DNA from: Chloroflexota bacterium
GTDB lineage: Bacteria > Chloroflexota > Dehalococcoidia > Lucifugimonadales > UBA3495
Reading direction: 5' to 3'
Length of the DNA stretch: 52,574 bases
NCBI GenBank assembly: GCA_028874075.1
Contig: JAPPLU010000032.1
Location: forward strand, 1 to 52,574
Positions 41,385-49,763 of this stretch are shown here, piece by piece (within the stretch, counting starts at the first letter, position 1; every line of letters begins with the position of its first letter). Under the pieces are notes generated by a model. It was not told the DNA's origin. It worked only from the letters and a program-made list of their open reading frames with translations, and made no database searches. Both the position numbers and the translations under genes were made by a program.

Positions 41385-42764
41385 ATGGCAAATCAGAATG
41401 AGACGGAAGTCAGGGACCTGCAACAGACTGCCCTGGAGAACCTCTGGGTGTATCTGCGTGAACCCAGCGACATGGCGGAAAAGGGAGAGCCCCAGATTTT
41501 TGTTGAAGGCAAAGGCTGCCAGGTAACTGACGCCATGGGCAATACCTACATTGACGCCATGTCGGGCCTGTGGCTGAAGAACGTGGGGTACGGCCAGAAG
41601 GAGATCGCCGACGCCGCCTACGAGCAGATGCTCAAGATTACCTACATGCCGATGGGCACCACCACGGAACCCACCGTGATGCTGTCCGAAAAGGTCGCTT
41701 CGATGATGCCCGGGGACCTGTCGCGCTGTTTCTTCACCAGCGGCGGGTCCGAGTCGGTTGAGACGGCGCTGAAACTGACCCGGGCCTATTTCAAGCGCAC
41801 GGGCGAACCTCAGCGCACCAAGTTCATCAGCAGGAAGGACTCGTACCATGGGGCGACCATGGGTGCGCTGGCGCTGGGCGGCAACTTCCTCTATCCCAAG
41901 GATGACTACGAGCCGCTGATGCCCAATTCCTTCCACGCTCCCCAACCCAACTTCTATCACTGCGAGTTCAACAGCAGCACTCCGGAGGAATGCGGCCAGC
42001 GGTGCGTGGATGCCATCGAGAACATCATCAAGTTCCAGGGGCCGGAGACGATAGCGGCGGTTGTAGCGGAACCCATTTCCAGTCCCATGGGGTCGGTCGT
42101 TCCCCCGGAAAACTACTGGCCGCTGCTAAGAGAGCTGTGCGACAAGTACGGCTGCCTGTTGATTGCCGATGAGGTGATTACCGGCTTCGGGCGGACGGGC
42201 AAGTGGTTTGCCTGCGAGCACTGGGGAATCGTGCCCGACATGATGACGGTGGCCAAGGGAATCACCAGCGGCTACATCCCTATGGGCGGGGCCATCCTGC
42301 GCAAGCCCATCGCCGACGCTTTCGTGGGCAGTCCCCGGGCGGCCTTCCGCCATGTCATTACTTTCGGCGGGCACCCGGTGGCGGCGGCAGCCTCGCTGAA
42401 GAACCTGGAAATCATGGAACGGGAAGGCATGGTGGAGAATTCGGCAACTATGGGCAAATACCTGCTGGACGGGCTGGAAGAGCTGAGGGAAAAGCACCCC
42501 ATCATCGGCATGGTGCGCGGCCTGGGCCTGATGTGCGGCATGGAACTGGTACAGGATCGGGATACCAAGGAACATTTCCCTGCCGATGCAAACCTGGGGC
42601 CACGACTGACCCAGGGCTTTGCCGACCGGGGCCTGTTCCTGCGGGGGGGCGATGTCATGAATATTATGCCGCCACTCTGCGTTACCCCGGGCGAGGTGGA
42701 GCAGATTGTATCCACCATGGACGAGGTTATTGGGCAAGTTGCGGGCGACCTGGGGGTAGAGTAG
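41385..42764 (+). CDS. Class III (omega) aminotransferase (459 aa)
   Basis: This PLP enzyme transfers amino groups from omega-amines or beta-amino acids, typically to pyruvate. Motifs are DAMSGLWLKNVGYGQKEIA, the cofactor-phosphate segment FTSGGSESVETALK, SYHGATMGA, the aspartate in LLIADEVITGFGRTG, and the PLP lysine in MTVAKGITSGY. The overall form is that of beta-alanine/taurine-pyruvate aminotransferases. GGAGGT five bases upstream fixes the ATG at 41385. It heads a cluster with a class IV aminotransferase and an SMP-30 hydrolase on the same strand. Confidence 0.92.
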   Translation: MANQNETEVRDLQQTALENLWVYLREPSDMAEKGEPQIFVEGKGCQVTDAMGNTYIDAMSGLWLKNVGYGQKEIADAAYEQMLKITYMPMGTTTEPTVMLSEKVASMMPGDLSRCFFTSGGSESVETALKLTRAYFKRTGEPQRTKFISRKDSYHGATMGALALGGNFLYPKDDYEPLMPNSFHAPQPNFYHCEFNSSTPEECGQRCVDAIENIIKFQGPETIAAVVAEPISSPMGSVVPPENYWPLLRELCDKYGCLLIADEVITGFGRTGKWFACEHWGIVPDMMTVAKGITSGYIPMGGAILRKPIADAFVGSPRAAFRHVITFGGHPVAAAASLKNLEIMEREGMVENSATMGKYLLDGLEELREKHPIIGMVRGLGLMCGMELVQDRDTKEHFPADANLGPRLTQGFADRGLFLRGGDVMNIMPPLCVTPGEVEQIVSTMDEVIGQVAGDLGVE

Positions 42765-42882
42765 AAGCTTCCTGGTAAAGGGTAAGTCCTGGCAATTCTA
42801 AAGAATTAGACCATTGCTGATTTTCGGTTTTCTGGGTAATTCAGAGGAAATCAGCCAATATCGGGACAGTGGAGGATGCTAG

Positions 42883-43812
42883 ATGTCGACCAATATTTCC
42901 TCCCAGGAAAACGTCGTCTTTTTCAACGGAAGCCTGATTCCCGAGAGGGATGCAGGCATACCCATCCGCGACCGGGGGTTCATCTACGGCGACGCAGTGT
43001 TTGACGCCACCCGGACGTTCAATGGCCGAACGTTCAAGCTCCGCGAACACATCCACCGTCTCTACAACTCATTGCGATACCTGCGCATCGACCCGGGGAT
43101 GACGCCGGAGGAAATGGAACGGTGGTCGCTGGAGGTTGTGAACCACAATCACCCACTGCTTCCCGCCGGACAGGACATGTGGGTGATGCAGCGGATCAGC
43201 CGGGGAGTGGAGAGCACCGAGCCAGGCGTTTCCATGCGTCCGACGGTCTTGATCGAGAGTCACGCCATTCCGTTTGCCCGGCGGGCCAGCCTGTATCGGG
43301 ACGGGATCAGCATCGTTACACCCTCGGTGCCGCGAATACCGCCCCGGTTCGTGAGTCCCCGGGCCAAGACGCACAACTATCTGAACTTGATCATGGGCGA
43401 CCTTGAAGTGCAGGACACCGATCCTGACGCCTGGGCAGTGCTGCTGGATGAGGAAGGAAACCTGACCGAAGGGAGAGGCAGCAATATATTCCTTGTCAAG
43501 GACGGGGCGGTGGCCACCCCTCAGGGGCAGTTTGTGCTGGAGGGCATTACCCGGGGAGTGGTGATGGAACTGGCCCAGGGCCTGGATCTGCCCGTGTCTG
43601 AGACTGACCTGGACCTGTACGACGCATACACCGCCGACGAGGCCTTCCTGACCTCCACCAGCCTGTGCATCTGCCCCATCCGAAAGGTCAACGGGGCCAC
43701 CATTGGTGATGGCAGTCCTCCGGGCCCGGTAACGAGGCAGTTGATGGCGGCGTTCAGCGACCTGGCAGGGATGGATTACGTTGAGCAGTATTTGTCGCAC
43801 CTGACGGGTTAG
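42883..43812 (+). CDS. Class IV aminotransferase (branched-chain/D-amino-acid type), 309 aa
   Basis: The PLP lysine is Lys162 in SPRAKTHNYLNLIMG. The class IV signature LTEGRGSNIFLVKDG and FLTSTSLCICPIRKVNG are present. Members include IlvE, D-amino-acid aminotransferase, aminodeoxychorismate lyase and amine transaminases. The wording near the lysine (AKTHNYL) and the absence of a clear IlvE signature leave the substrate open. GGAGG is eight bases before the ATG. Upstream, ATTGCTGATTT (42813-42823) can pair imperfectly with AAATCAGCCAAT (42848-42859), a possible leader structure. The SMP-30 gene follows after 51 bp. Confidence 0.88.
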   Translation: MSTNISSQENVVFFNGSLIPERDAGIPIRDRGFIYGDAVFDATRTFNGRTFKLREHIHRLYNSLRYLRIDPGMTPEEMERWSLEVVNHNHPLLPAGQDMWVMQRISRGVESTEPGVSMRPTVLIESHAIPFARRASLYRDGISIVTPSVPRIPPRFVSPRAKTHNYLNLIMGDLEVQDTDPDAWAVLLDEEGNLTEGRGSNIFLVKDGAVATPQGQFVLEGITRGVVMELAQGLDLPVSETDLDLYDAYTADEAFLTSTSLCICPIRKVNGATIGDGSPPGPVTRQLMAAFSDLAGMDYVEQYLSHLTG

Positions 43813-43863
43813 CCGGTTAAGTGTTTCTTACAAGGAGTATCTGAGAAGCGGGGAGGGATTGAG

Positions 43864-44730
43864 ATGTCTGGCGGACTGGAGCAGATCCTTGAAACTACAG
43901 AGGCGGAATGCCTGGCCACCGGGTTTGTCTTTACCGAGGGGCCACTGTGGCACCCGGAAGGGTACTGGCTGTTCGTGGATGTGCGGCGGGAACCGGGAGC
44001 CATCTTCAAACTTACGCCGGGTGGTGAACCTGAGATCTTTCGGGAGCCCAGCAACGGGTCCAACGGCCTGACTTTTGACCTGCAAGGCCGGCTCGTCATG
44101 TGCGAGGGAGACGGGCGGCGAATGAGCCGAAGGGAACCTGACGGGTCCATTGTCGCGCTGGCGGAACAATGGGATGGCAAGCGCCTGAACCGGCCCAACG
44201 ACGTGGTTTGCAAGTTGGACGGCAGCATGTACTTCACCAATCCCGGCGGCCGGGTGCCCGCGGAAGAGCGCGAGATTGACTTCAGCGGTGTCCACCGCAT
44301 CGCCCCGGATGGCGTCGTAACCGCCGTCGTTACCGACACCGAATACCCAAACGGACTGGCCTTCTCTCCTGATGAAAGCATCCTCTACGTCACCAATACC
44401 CGGGAGCGAATGTACATCGCCGCCTATGATGTGTTGCCGGATGGAACAACGGCCAACGGACGAGTGTTCGCGGACATGTCCTCGGACGAACCGGACGGGG
44501 TGCCTGATGGTATGAAGGTAGACTCTAAAGGCCGGGTGTACAGCACGGGACCCGGGGGCTGCTGGGTGTTTGACCCCGACGGTACCCATGTGGGAATTAT
44601 TCGCCTTCCCGAGATTCCGGCCAACTGCGCCTGGGGCGGCGAGGATAACCGGACCATGTTCTTCACGGCCCGCACCTCCGTGTACACCCTGCGGATGAAG
44701 ACGACGGGGATTTCGCCGTGGCGGGAATAG
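43864..44730 (+). CDS. SMP-30/gluconolactonase/LRE family protein (288 aa)
   Basis: A six-bladed propeller that usually hydrolyses sugar lactones with a central divalent metal. The expected ligands are visible as the Glu in FTEGPLWHPEG (residue ~24), the Asn in RLNRPNDVV (~118) and the Asp in FSPDESILYVTNT. The strand ends AFSPDES and MKVDSKGRVYSTG repeat the blade pattern. There is no signal peptide. GGGAGG precedes the ATG. Its position after two aminotransferases suggests a catabolic operon, but the lactone is unknown. Confidence 0.88.
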   Translation: MSGGLEQILETTEAECLATGFVFTEGPLWHPEGYWLFVDVRREPGAIFKLTPGGEPEIFREPSNGSNGLTFDLQGRLVMCEGDGRRMSRREPDGSIVALAEQWDGKRLNRPNDVVCKLDGSMYFTNPGGRVPAEEREIDFSGVHRIAPDGVVTAVVTDTEYPNGLAFSPDESILYVTNTRERMYIAAYDVLPDGTTANGRVFADMSSDEPDGVPDGMKVDSKGRVYSTGPGGCWVFDPDGTHVGIIRLPEIPANCAWGGEDNRTMFFTARTSVYTLRMKTTGISPWRE

Positions 44731-44795
44731 GCTGCCATGCGGCCTCAAGCTATGGAGCAAACTGTTAAATCGCCGCCGGACTGCCTGCTGATTCT

Positions 44796-45167
44796 ATGCT
44801 ATACCTCCTGGTAGCGATTGGAGGCGCCGTCGGCACTGTCATGCGGTTTGCCGCTGGCCGGCTGGCCATACATTTGCTTGGGCCCGGCACTGTCTGGGGC
44901 ACTTTCTTCGTCAACGTAACCGGGTCATTCGCGCTGGGATTCTTCCTGGCATATGCACTGCAGCGCAACGGGATTTCCGGCGATGTGCGGGCGATGGTTG
45001 CCATCGGACTGCTGGGGGGCTACACCACCTTCTCCACCCTTAGTTACGACACTGTCCGGCTGTTGGAGTCGGGCGAATTAACCCGGGCCGGAATTAACAT
45101 TGCGGCCAACCTGGCAGTGGGGCTGGCAGCGGCTTACCTGGGTATTCTCTCCGGTCGGGCCTTGTGA
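44796..45167 (+). CDS. crcB: Fluoride ion channel CrcB/Fluc (123 aa)
   Basis: Four membrane helices with family motifs GGAVGTVMRFAAG, TFFVNVTGSFALG (pore asparagine) and GGYTTFSTLSYD (central sodium site and Phe box). Fluc channels export fluoride passively as antiparallel dimers. One copy is enough for a dual-topology homodimer. The start has no strong ribosome site and lies 65 bp after the SMP-30 stop. I see no fluoride riboswitch in that gap. Confidence 0.92.
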   Translation: MLYLLVAIGGAVGTVMRFAAGRLAIHLLGPGTVWGTFFVNVTGSFALGFFLAYALQRNGISGDVRAMVAIGLLGGYTTFSTLSYDTVRLLESGELTRAGINIAANLAVGLAAAYLGILSGRAL

Positions 45168-45188
45168 CCACGCCAATCGTTCAGGTTC

Positions 45189-45217
45189 TTGTTAGCTACA
45201 AGGGCCGATGTTACACT
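45189..45217 (+). promoter_or_regulatory. Promoter for the PAC2 gene
   Basis: TTGTTA (45189-45194), a 17-base spacer and TACACT (45212-45217), with TGT in front as an extended -10. The leader would be almost 100 bases. Confidence 0.6.
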
Positions 45218-45321
45218 GGTTGTGAAAACCTTCACCAGCGAATTCTCCCCGCCTGCTGACCCTTGGGGTACCTCCGCCATCGTGACCCGCACCGACGGGA
45301 ATTTTCCATGGGGGCCGGGCA

Positions 45322-46221
45322 ATGAACCACCTGATAGTCCACCAGAAGCCTGATACCAAGTTCGACCACTTGATTGTTGCCTTTGCCGGATGGCCCGATG
45401 CCGGGGAAAGCGCCACCTCCACCGTCAAATACATGGTCCGCCAGCTTGGAGCCACCAAGTTTGCGGAAATCGACCCTGAAGAGTTCTACGACTTCTCTCA
45501 GGAACGCCCCAGGTCATACCGGACACGGGATGGCCGTCGCCGGGTGCGCTGGCCGGCCAACGAATTCTATACGTGGCAGGCCCCACGTCCCGTTGGGGAA
45601 GAAACAGCAAAGGGCGCCCTGTTCTTCATCGGCGTGGAACCAAACCTGAAATGGCGTACCTTCTCGGAGACCATTGCAAACCTGGCACTGGACCTGGGGG
45701 TTAAGACAGTAGTCCACCTGGGGGCGCTGCTGGACGCAGTTCCCCACACTCGGCAGGTCAAATTGACGGGTTCTTCCACCCAGCCATTGCTGCAGGAAGC
45801 GCTGCAGTCCTCCAACATTGGAACCTCCAATTACCAGGGTCCCACGGGCATCAGCACGGCAGTTATGGACACTTGCACCAGGAAGGGCATGAGTTACGCC
45901 TCACTGTGGGGCCACACATCCCATTACCTTCAGGCGGCCCCCAACTACCGGGTATGCTACACCCTGGCCGAGCACATTTCCCGTGTATTAAAGCTTCCGG
46001 TTAACCTGATGGAATTGCGTTCCGCCGCCGAGAATTTCGACCGGGAAGTGGTGGAGGCCATCGAGAAGGATGAGCAGCTGGCAAATTATGTACGCAAGCT
46101 GGAAGACCGGTACGATGAGTCGGTGGTGGACACTCCCATGCCGGAACCGGGAGAGGTTGTGTTGGAGCTGGAACAGTTCCTGAGGGCGGAACAGCGCCGG
46201 AACATGGGTGGGGCCGCCTGA
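45322..46221 (+). CDS. PAC2-family protein (299 aa)
   Basis: The sequence matches the PAC2 family (PF09754), homologous to eukaryotic proteasome-assembly chaperones and found in actinobacteria and Chloroflexota. Visible features are LIVAFAGWPDAGESATSTVKYM at the start, FFIGVEPNLKWRTFSE, VVHLGALLDAVPHTR and GPTGISTAVMDTC. The C-terminal third is helical and charged. The bacterial function is not established. There are no proteasome genes in the window. The ATG has a GGGGGCC-type upstream sequence, and endonuclease III follows after 58 bp. Confidence 0.82.
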   Translation: MNHLIVHQKPDTKFDHLIVAFAGWPDAGESATSTVKYMVRQLGATKFAEIDPEEFYDFSQERPRSYRTRDGRRRVRWPANEFYTWQAPRPVGEETAKGALFFIGVEPNLKWRTFSETIANLALDLGVKTVVHLGALLDAVPHTRQVKLTGSSTQPLLQEALQSSNIGTSNYQGPTGISTAVMDTCTRKGMSYASLWGHTSHYLQAAPNYRVCYTLAEHISRVLKLPVNLMELRSAAENFDREVVEAIEKDEQLANYVRKLEDRYDESVVDTPMPEPGEVVLELEQFLRAEQRRNMGGAA

Positions 46222-46279
46222 AAGGCCCGGGGACGCCATCAAGCTTCACGACAGGCCCATTATAACCCGGAGATAAAGG

Positions 46280-47140
46280 GTGACGACGACCGATAAGCCC
46301 AAAAGGCAGAGGACATCGACGAAAACGGGGCAGCCGGCTCCCCGCCGGCGAAGTCGGAAGAAGGCCGCGCAGTCCATTCCAGTCAATGACGCCATACGCC
46401 TAATGACTGCGGAGTATGGTCCTTTTCCGGAGGAACCCCGCCTCGACCCAGTCCACGAATTGACTTTCACAATACTGTCCCAACACACGTCGGATACCAA
46501 CTCAGAACGGGCGTTTCGCAGCTTGATGCAGCGTTTCGGTTCTCTGGAGGCGGTGGCCGGAGGGGATGTTGCCGACATCGAGGAGGCTATCAGCGGCGGT
46601 GGGCTGGCCAAAATCAAAGCTCCGAGAATCAAGGAAGTGCTGGGCAAGATCATTGAACTAAATGGCTCTCTGGACCTGTCGTTTCTTCGGGAAATGCCGT
46701 TGCCGGAAGCCAAAGCATGGTTGAGGCAACTACCTGGCATTGGTCCGAAGTCCGCAGGCATCATCCTGAGCTTTTCGCTGGGAATGCCGGCGATGGCCAT
46801 CGACACCCACATCTACCGGGTTTCCCAACGCCTGGCGCTAATCGGTCCGAAAGTAACGGCAGACAAGGCTCACGACCTGCTGGAGGAGGCGGTGGAACCG
46901 GAACAGGTTTACCCCTTCCACCAGGCTTTCATCAACCATGGTCGCCTGGTCTGCAAAGCACAGCGACCCCGCTGCCAGGAGTGCGTGGTGGGCCACGGCT
47001 GTCCTTCGAAACAGGGCTTCATTAAGGCGGCCGAAAAGGATGCCAGGGCCGCCGAGCGTGCCAAGGCCAGGAAGAGGAAAGCTCCAGCAAAGCCACGCAA
47101 GGCGGCGGCACAGGCGCCTCATGCCTATCCGGAGGTCTAG
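46280..47140 (+). CDS. nth: Endonuclease III (286 aa)
   Basis: A DNA glycosylase/AP lyase for oxidised pyrimidines. The helix-hairpin-helix LPGIGPKSAGIIL carries catalytic Lys157, and AIDTHIYR carries Asp175. The 4Fe-4S loop is perfect, with Cys225, 232, 235 and 241 spaced C-x6-C-x2-C-x5-C. Compared with E. coli Nth (211 aa) it has a basic N-terminal extension of about 30 residues (PAPRRRSRKKAAQ) and a Lys/Ala-rich C-terminal tail of about 35, which may help DNA binding. Translation starts at a GTG at 46280 with AAGG close by. Confidence 0.93.
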   Translation: MTTTDKPKRQRTSTKTGQPAPRRRSRKKAAQSIPVNDAIRLMTAEYGPFPEEPRLDPVHELTFTILSQHTSDTNSERAFRSLMQRFGSLEAVAGGDVADIEEAISGGGLAKIKAPRIKEVLGKIIELNGSLDLSFLREMPLPEAKAWLRQLPGIGPKSAGIILSFSLGMPAMAIDTHIYRVSQRLALIGPKVTADKAHDLLEEAVEPEQVYPFHQAFINHGRLVCKAQRPRCQECVVGHGCPSKQGFIKAAEKDARAAERAKARKRKAPAKPRKAAAQAPHAYPEV

Positions 47141-47249
47141 TGAAGATGGAACCTGGCTGCGCGCCGCAGTTATCCATCACATACCGCAACTGTCCGGCTA
47201 GAATGATGAGTCACCCTTACGCCATTCCGTATCCGCGCCTCTAGCATCA

Positions 47250-47278
47250 TTGGCTTTACATCGCCGTTGTAGTAAAAT
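47250..47278 (+). promoter_or_regulatory. Promoter for tRNA-Glu
   Basis: TTGGCT (47250-47255) and TAAAAT (47273-47278) are spaced by 17 bases. The tRNA begins 11 bases after the -10. Confidence 0.7.
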
Positions 47279-47288
47279 GTTCTGGTGT

Positions 47289-47366
47289 GCCCCGGTCGTC
47301 TAGCCAGGTTAGGACGCCACCCTTTCAAGGTGGAGATCATGGGATCGAAGCCCATCCGGGGTACCA
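47289..47366 (+). tRNA. tRNA-Glu (anticodon TTC), CCA encoded
   Basis: The acceptor GCCCCGG pairs with CCGGGGT (G1-T72 wobble). The anticodon stem CCACC/GGTGG holds loop CTTTCAA, giving anticodon TTC. The T arm is ATGGG ATCGAAG CCCAT. Discriminator A and CCA follow. The D-arm start TCGTCTAG matches bacterial glutamate tRNAs. It has its own promoter. Confidence 0.96.
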
Positions 47367-47489
47367 AGCCCTCCCACTGGCAGTTTTGGCTAACCCCTTA
47401 ACCTCCGTTTTATTCTCACCTTTGATTGTTTAGGGCTTGGGGCGGGCCGGGACTGAAAGTGAGTCCCCCATCCGAGCCTTGAAGGACTT

Positions 47490-48959
47490 ATGGCACGGAG
47501 AAATGGCTTTTTGCGATTGAACCGCATCTTTGGCAAGCAAGCCACCGGCGAATCCCTGGAGGCCTTAGCCGATACCATTTGCCCCCACTGCGGCGCAAGC
47601 ATTCCCCGCTCCAGGCGCTGCCCCGAGTGTAATCAGCCGGCTTTTTCGCTGCCCGGGTGGGCCCTCTCCGGTCGGGAGCGTCGCTTTATTACCAGAAAAC
47701 GCCTTATCGTCAGCGGATGTGTGCTGGCCGTTCTTTTGTTTGTCTTCTGGCTCAATTATCCCTTCTTGCCCAATTACGGCATCCTCCTCTTCAACAGGCC
47801 AACCACTGAGGCCTCGTCAAACTCGACCATTGAACGTTGGTCCATGGCGGGCGGCGATCTGGCCCAAAGAAAGACGGTGTTCAGCGCCGGCAGATCCCAG
47901 GACCTCCCGACTGGAACCATTCGCTGGAACGCGCCTACAGGGGAAGGGACCCGGGCAGGACCCATTGTGGCTGACGGCGTAGTGTACCAAGGCGCCTATT
48001 TCAAGATAGTGGCGCTGGATGCCGACACGGGCGAGTTAATCTGGTCGCAGCCCACCTCGGGCCCAGTGCAGACTTCCCTGGCCCTGGCGGGCGGAAGGCT
48101 TTACGCCGGGTTCCTCGACCACCATGTGAGGGCGCTGGCGCCCGATACGGGCGAAGTTATCTGGGAGTTCAGGACCGGGGACATTATTACCAGTTCCCCG
48201 GTGGTTCACGACGGAATTCTGTACTTAGGGGCGTGGGATAACCTGCAATATGCCCTGGACGCCGCCACGGGAAAAGTGATCTGGACTTACGAAGCAACCG
48301 ACAAGGTGAGTTCGCATAGTCCGGTGGCAGACGGAATAATGGCGGTGCCCGACAAGGGGGGCAGGGTTCACTTACTGGACGCCCGGACCGGTCAAAACAG
48401 GCTGGTCTATCGAACTCCCAGGTCCACTAACGCGGCCCCAGTTATTGCCCACGACCAGGTGTATTTTGCTGCGGGGGGCCGGATCTACGCCATCGATGCC
48501 ACGGAGAAGGAAGTGCCCGGGCAGTACCAGTTCAAGCGGGTCTGGGCCCAGTTCTGGTTGTGGCAGGTTCCCGGAGTTCCCCGGCCAGCCGGACAACAGG
48601 GAGGACTTTGGCGGTTCTCGCCGGACGGCGAGGATTCCAGCATTGTCGCTTCCCCGGCGGTGACGAATACGCGGCTTTACGTGGGGGACCTGGATGGGCG
48701 CCTCTACGCCATCGACCCTGCCAGCGGAAGTGAGCAATGGCGGTTCGAGACCGAGGGGGGAATCTATGCATCCCCTATAGTCGTGGGGAACACGGTCTAC
48801 ATTGCCACCCAAGAGGGCCGCGTCTATGCCGTGGATGGCGAATCAGGCGAGGAGATTTGGAATTTAACGCTGGACGCCGGTGTGAATGAACCCATGGCCT
48901 TTGCCGAAGGGAGGCTGTACGTCCGAACCGAAGATGGATCAGTAGTGGCGATTGACTAG
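47490..48959 (+). CDS. Membrane-anchored PQQ-type beta-propeller protein with N-terminal zinc ribbon (489 aa)
   Basis: Residues ~31-47 form a zinc ribbon (CPHCGASIPRSRRCPEC). One membrane helix lies at ~71-92 (LIVSGCVLAVLLFVFWLNY). The rest is an outside-facing propeller of PQQ/BamB-like blades, with recurring VYQGAYFKIVALDADTGELIW, LYVGDLDGRLYAIDPASG and VYIATQEGRVYAVDGESG. The ribbon is thus in the cytoplasm and the propeller outside, an arrangement suited to linking an internal partner with an external scaffold. No PQQ dehydrogenase catalytic residues can be asserted, so an enzyme role is not claimed. GAAGGA precedes the ATG. Two small genes follow on the same strand. Confidence 0.8.
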   Translation: MARRNGFLRLNRIFGKQATGESLEALADTICPHCGASIPRSRRCPECNQPAFSLPGWALSGRERRFITRKRLIVSGCVLAVLLFVFWLNYPFLPNYGILLFNRPTTEASSNSTIERWSMAGGDLAQRKTVFSAGRSQDLPTGTIRWNAPTGEGTRAGPIVADGVVYQGAYFKIVALDADTGELIWSQPTSGPVQTSLALAGGRLYAGFLDHHVRALAPDTGEVIWEFRTGDIITSSPVVHDGILYLGAWDNLQYALDAATGKVIWTYEATDKVSSHSPVADGIMAVPDKGGRVHLLDARTGQNRLVYRTPRSTNAAPVIAHDQVYFAAGGRIYAIDATEKEVPGQYQFKRVWAQFWLWQVPGVPRPAGQQGGLWRFSPDGEDSSIVASPAVTNTRLYVGDLDGRLYAIDPASGSEQWRFETEGGIYASPIVVGNTVYIATQEGRVYAVDGESGEEIWNLTLDAGVNEPMAFAEGRLYVRTEDGSVVAID

Positions 48960-49007
48960 CCAACACATACCCAGGGAACCGTACCGCGGATTGGAGGGAA
49001 GAAGGCA

Positions 49008-49382
49008 TTGGGTACTGAAGGCGCGACAACGAGCAGTGTCGACCAGGCCATTCAGCGGCTGGAGCAGGACAACCGGGAGCTAAAGGAAGCAGTAGCCAGC
49101 CTCCAGAAACAGATGCGGCAACGGGAGCTGGATTCGGCGTATATATACATCCACTCTAACTGGCTGTGGATTCGCTGGTTCCTGGTGCGGGACCAGGACC
49201 GGGCCGGCGACGATACAGCGCTGCTGGAAAGGGCCCAGGCTGCCGAGAGCACCATCAGGGACAATTTGCCGCGCAGTTTGCGGTCGGTTCAGTTCGAGCC
49301 GGAACCAATGCAGGCGGCCTTCCGGTGGCGTATCGAGACCACGGTGACCCTCAACCGCAACGGCTACACCTTCTTCGACTGA
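49008..49382 (+). CDS. Small coiled-coil protein of unknown function (124 aa)
   Basis: I recognise no family. Residues ~10-40 form a heptad-like coiled coil (VDQAIQRLEQDNRELKEAV). They are followed by an aromatic segment (YIYIHSNWLWIRWFLVRDQD) and a C-terminal beta-like half ending RWRIETTVTLNRNGYTFFD. The TTG start at 49008 has GGAGGGAAGAAGG upstream. It begins 48 bp after the propeller gene and may be cotranscribed. Confidence 0.6.
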   Translation: MGTEGATTSSVDQAIQRLEQDNRELKEAVASLQKQMRQRELDSAYIYIHSNWLWIRWFLVRDQDRAGDDTALLERAQAAESTIRDNLPRSLRSVQFEPEPMQAAFRWRIETTVTLNRNGYTFFD

Positions 49383-49538
49383 TTCACCCTCTTTTAACCA
49401 GGCTTCACTCCAGGGAGATTCCCCATATACCTCGTTCACCTAACTTGTTGAAGGTAAGGGGATAATGGTCTATGCTCAACCATATCCTTGGCCGGCCGAG
49501 CTTTTGTCTGCCGGCAAAAACCCTCAAGGAGTTGGGAA

Positions 49539-49724
49539 ATGGCGGGAGACAAGCAGAGCTACGAAATAGACTTGAACCCGGACCAGATGGCCTTTGTAAC
49601 GGCGATGAAGGACAAGTACAGCCTGGCCGACGAGGGCAAGACGATGCGGGTAATCATGGACTACCTGATCTCTAACGCTGATATCCACGAGGCGGTGTTT
49701 ACGCAGGTGCGATGCCTGCGTTGA
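49539..49724 (+). CDS. Small ribbon-helix-helix-like protein (61 aa)
   Basis: The sequence YEIDLNPDQMAFVTAMKDKY followed by TMRVIMDYLISNADIHEAVF has a short strand and two helices like small RHH regulators. It ends in VRCLR after an IHEAVFTQ helix. AAGGAG at 49526-49531 fixes the ATG at 49539 inside a longer open frame. A DNA-binding role is possible but unproven. Confidence 0.6.
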   Translation: MAGDKQSYEIDLNPDQMAFVTAMKDKYSLADEGKTMRVIMDYLISNADIHEAVFTQVRCLR

Positions 49725-49733
49725 GGATAGAGA

Positions 49734-49760
49734 TTCTGCTCTTGGTCCAAGAGCGTAGAA
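49734..49760. terminator. Probable terminator between convergent genes
   Basis: GCTCTT (49738-49743) and AAGAGC (49749-49754) pair around GGTCC, and outer TTCT/AGAA can extend the stem across a two-base bulge. It sits between the stops of the RHH-like gene and the frame-broken minus-strand gene. Confidence 0.5.
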
Positions 49761-49763
49761 TAA

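Noticed and set aside
44731..44795. Fluoride riboswitch before crcB
   Set aside because: The 65-bp gap does not show the conserved GGNGAUG start and pseudoknot partners of the crcB motif.
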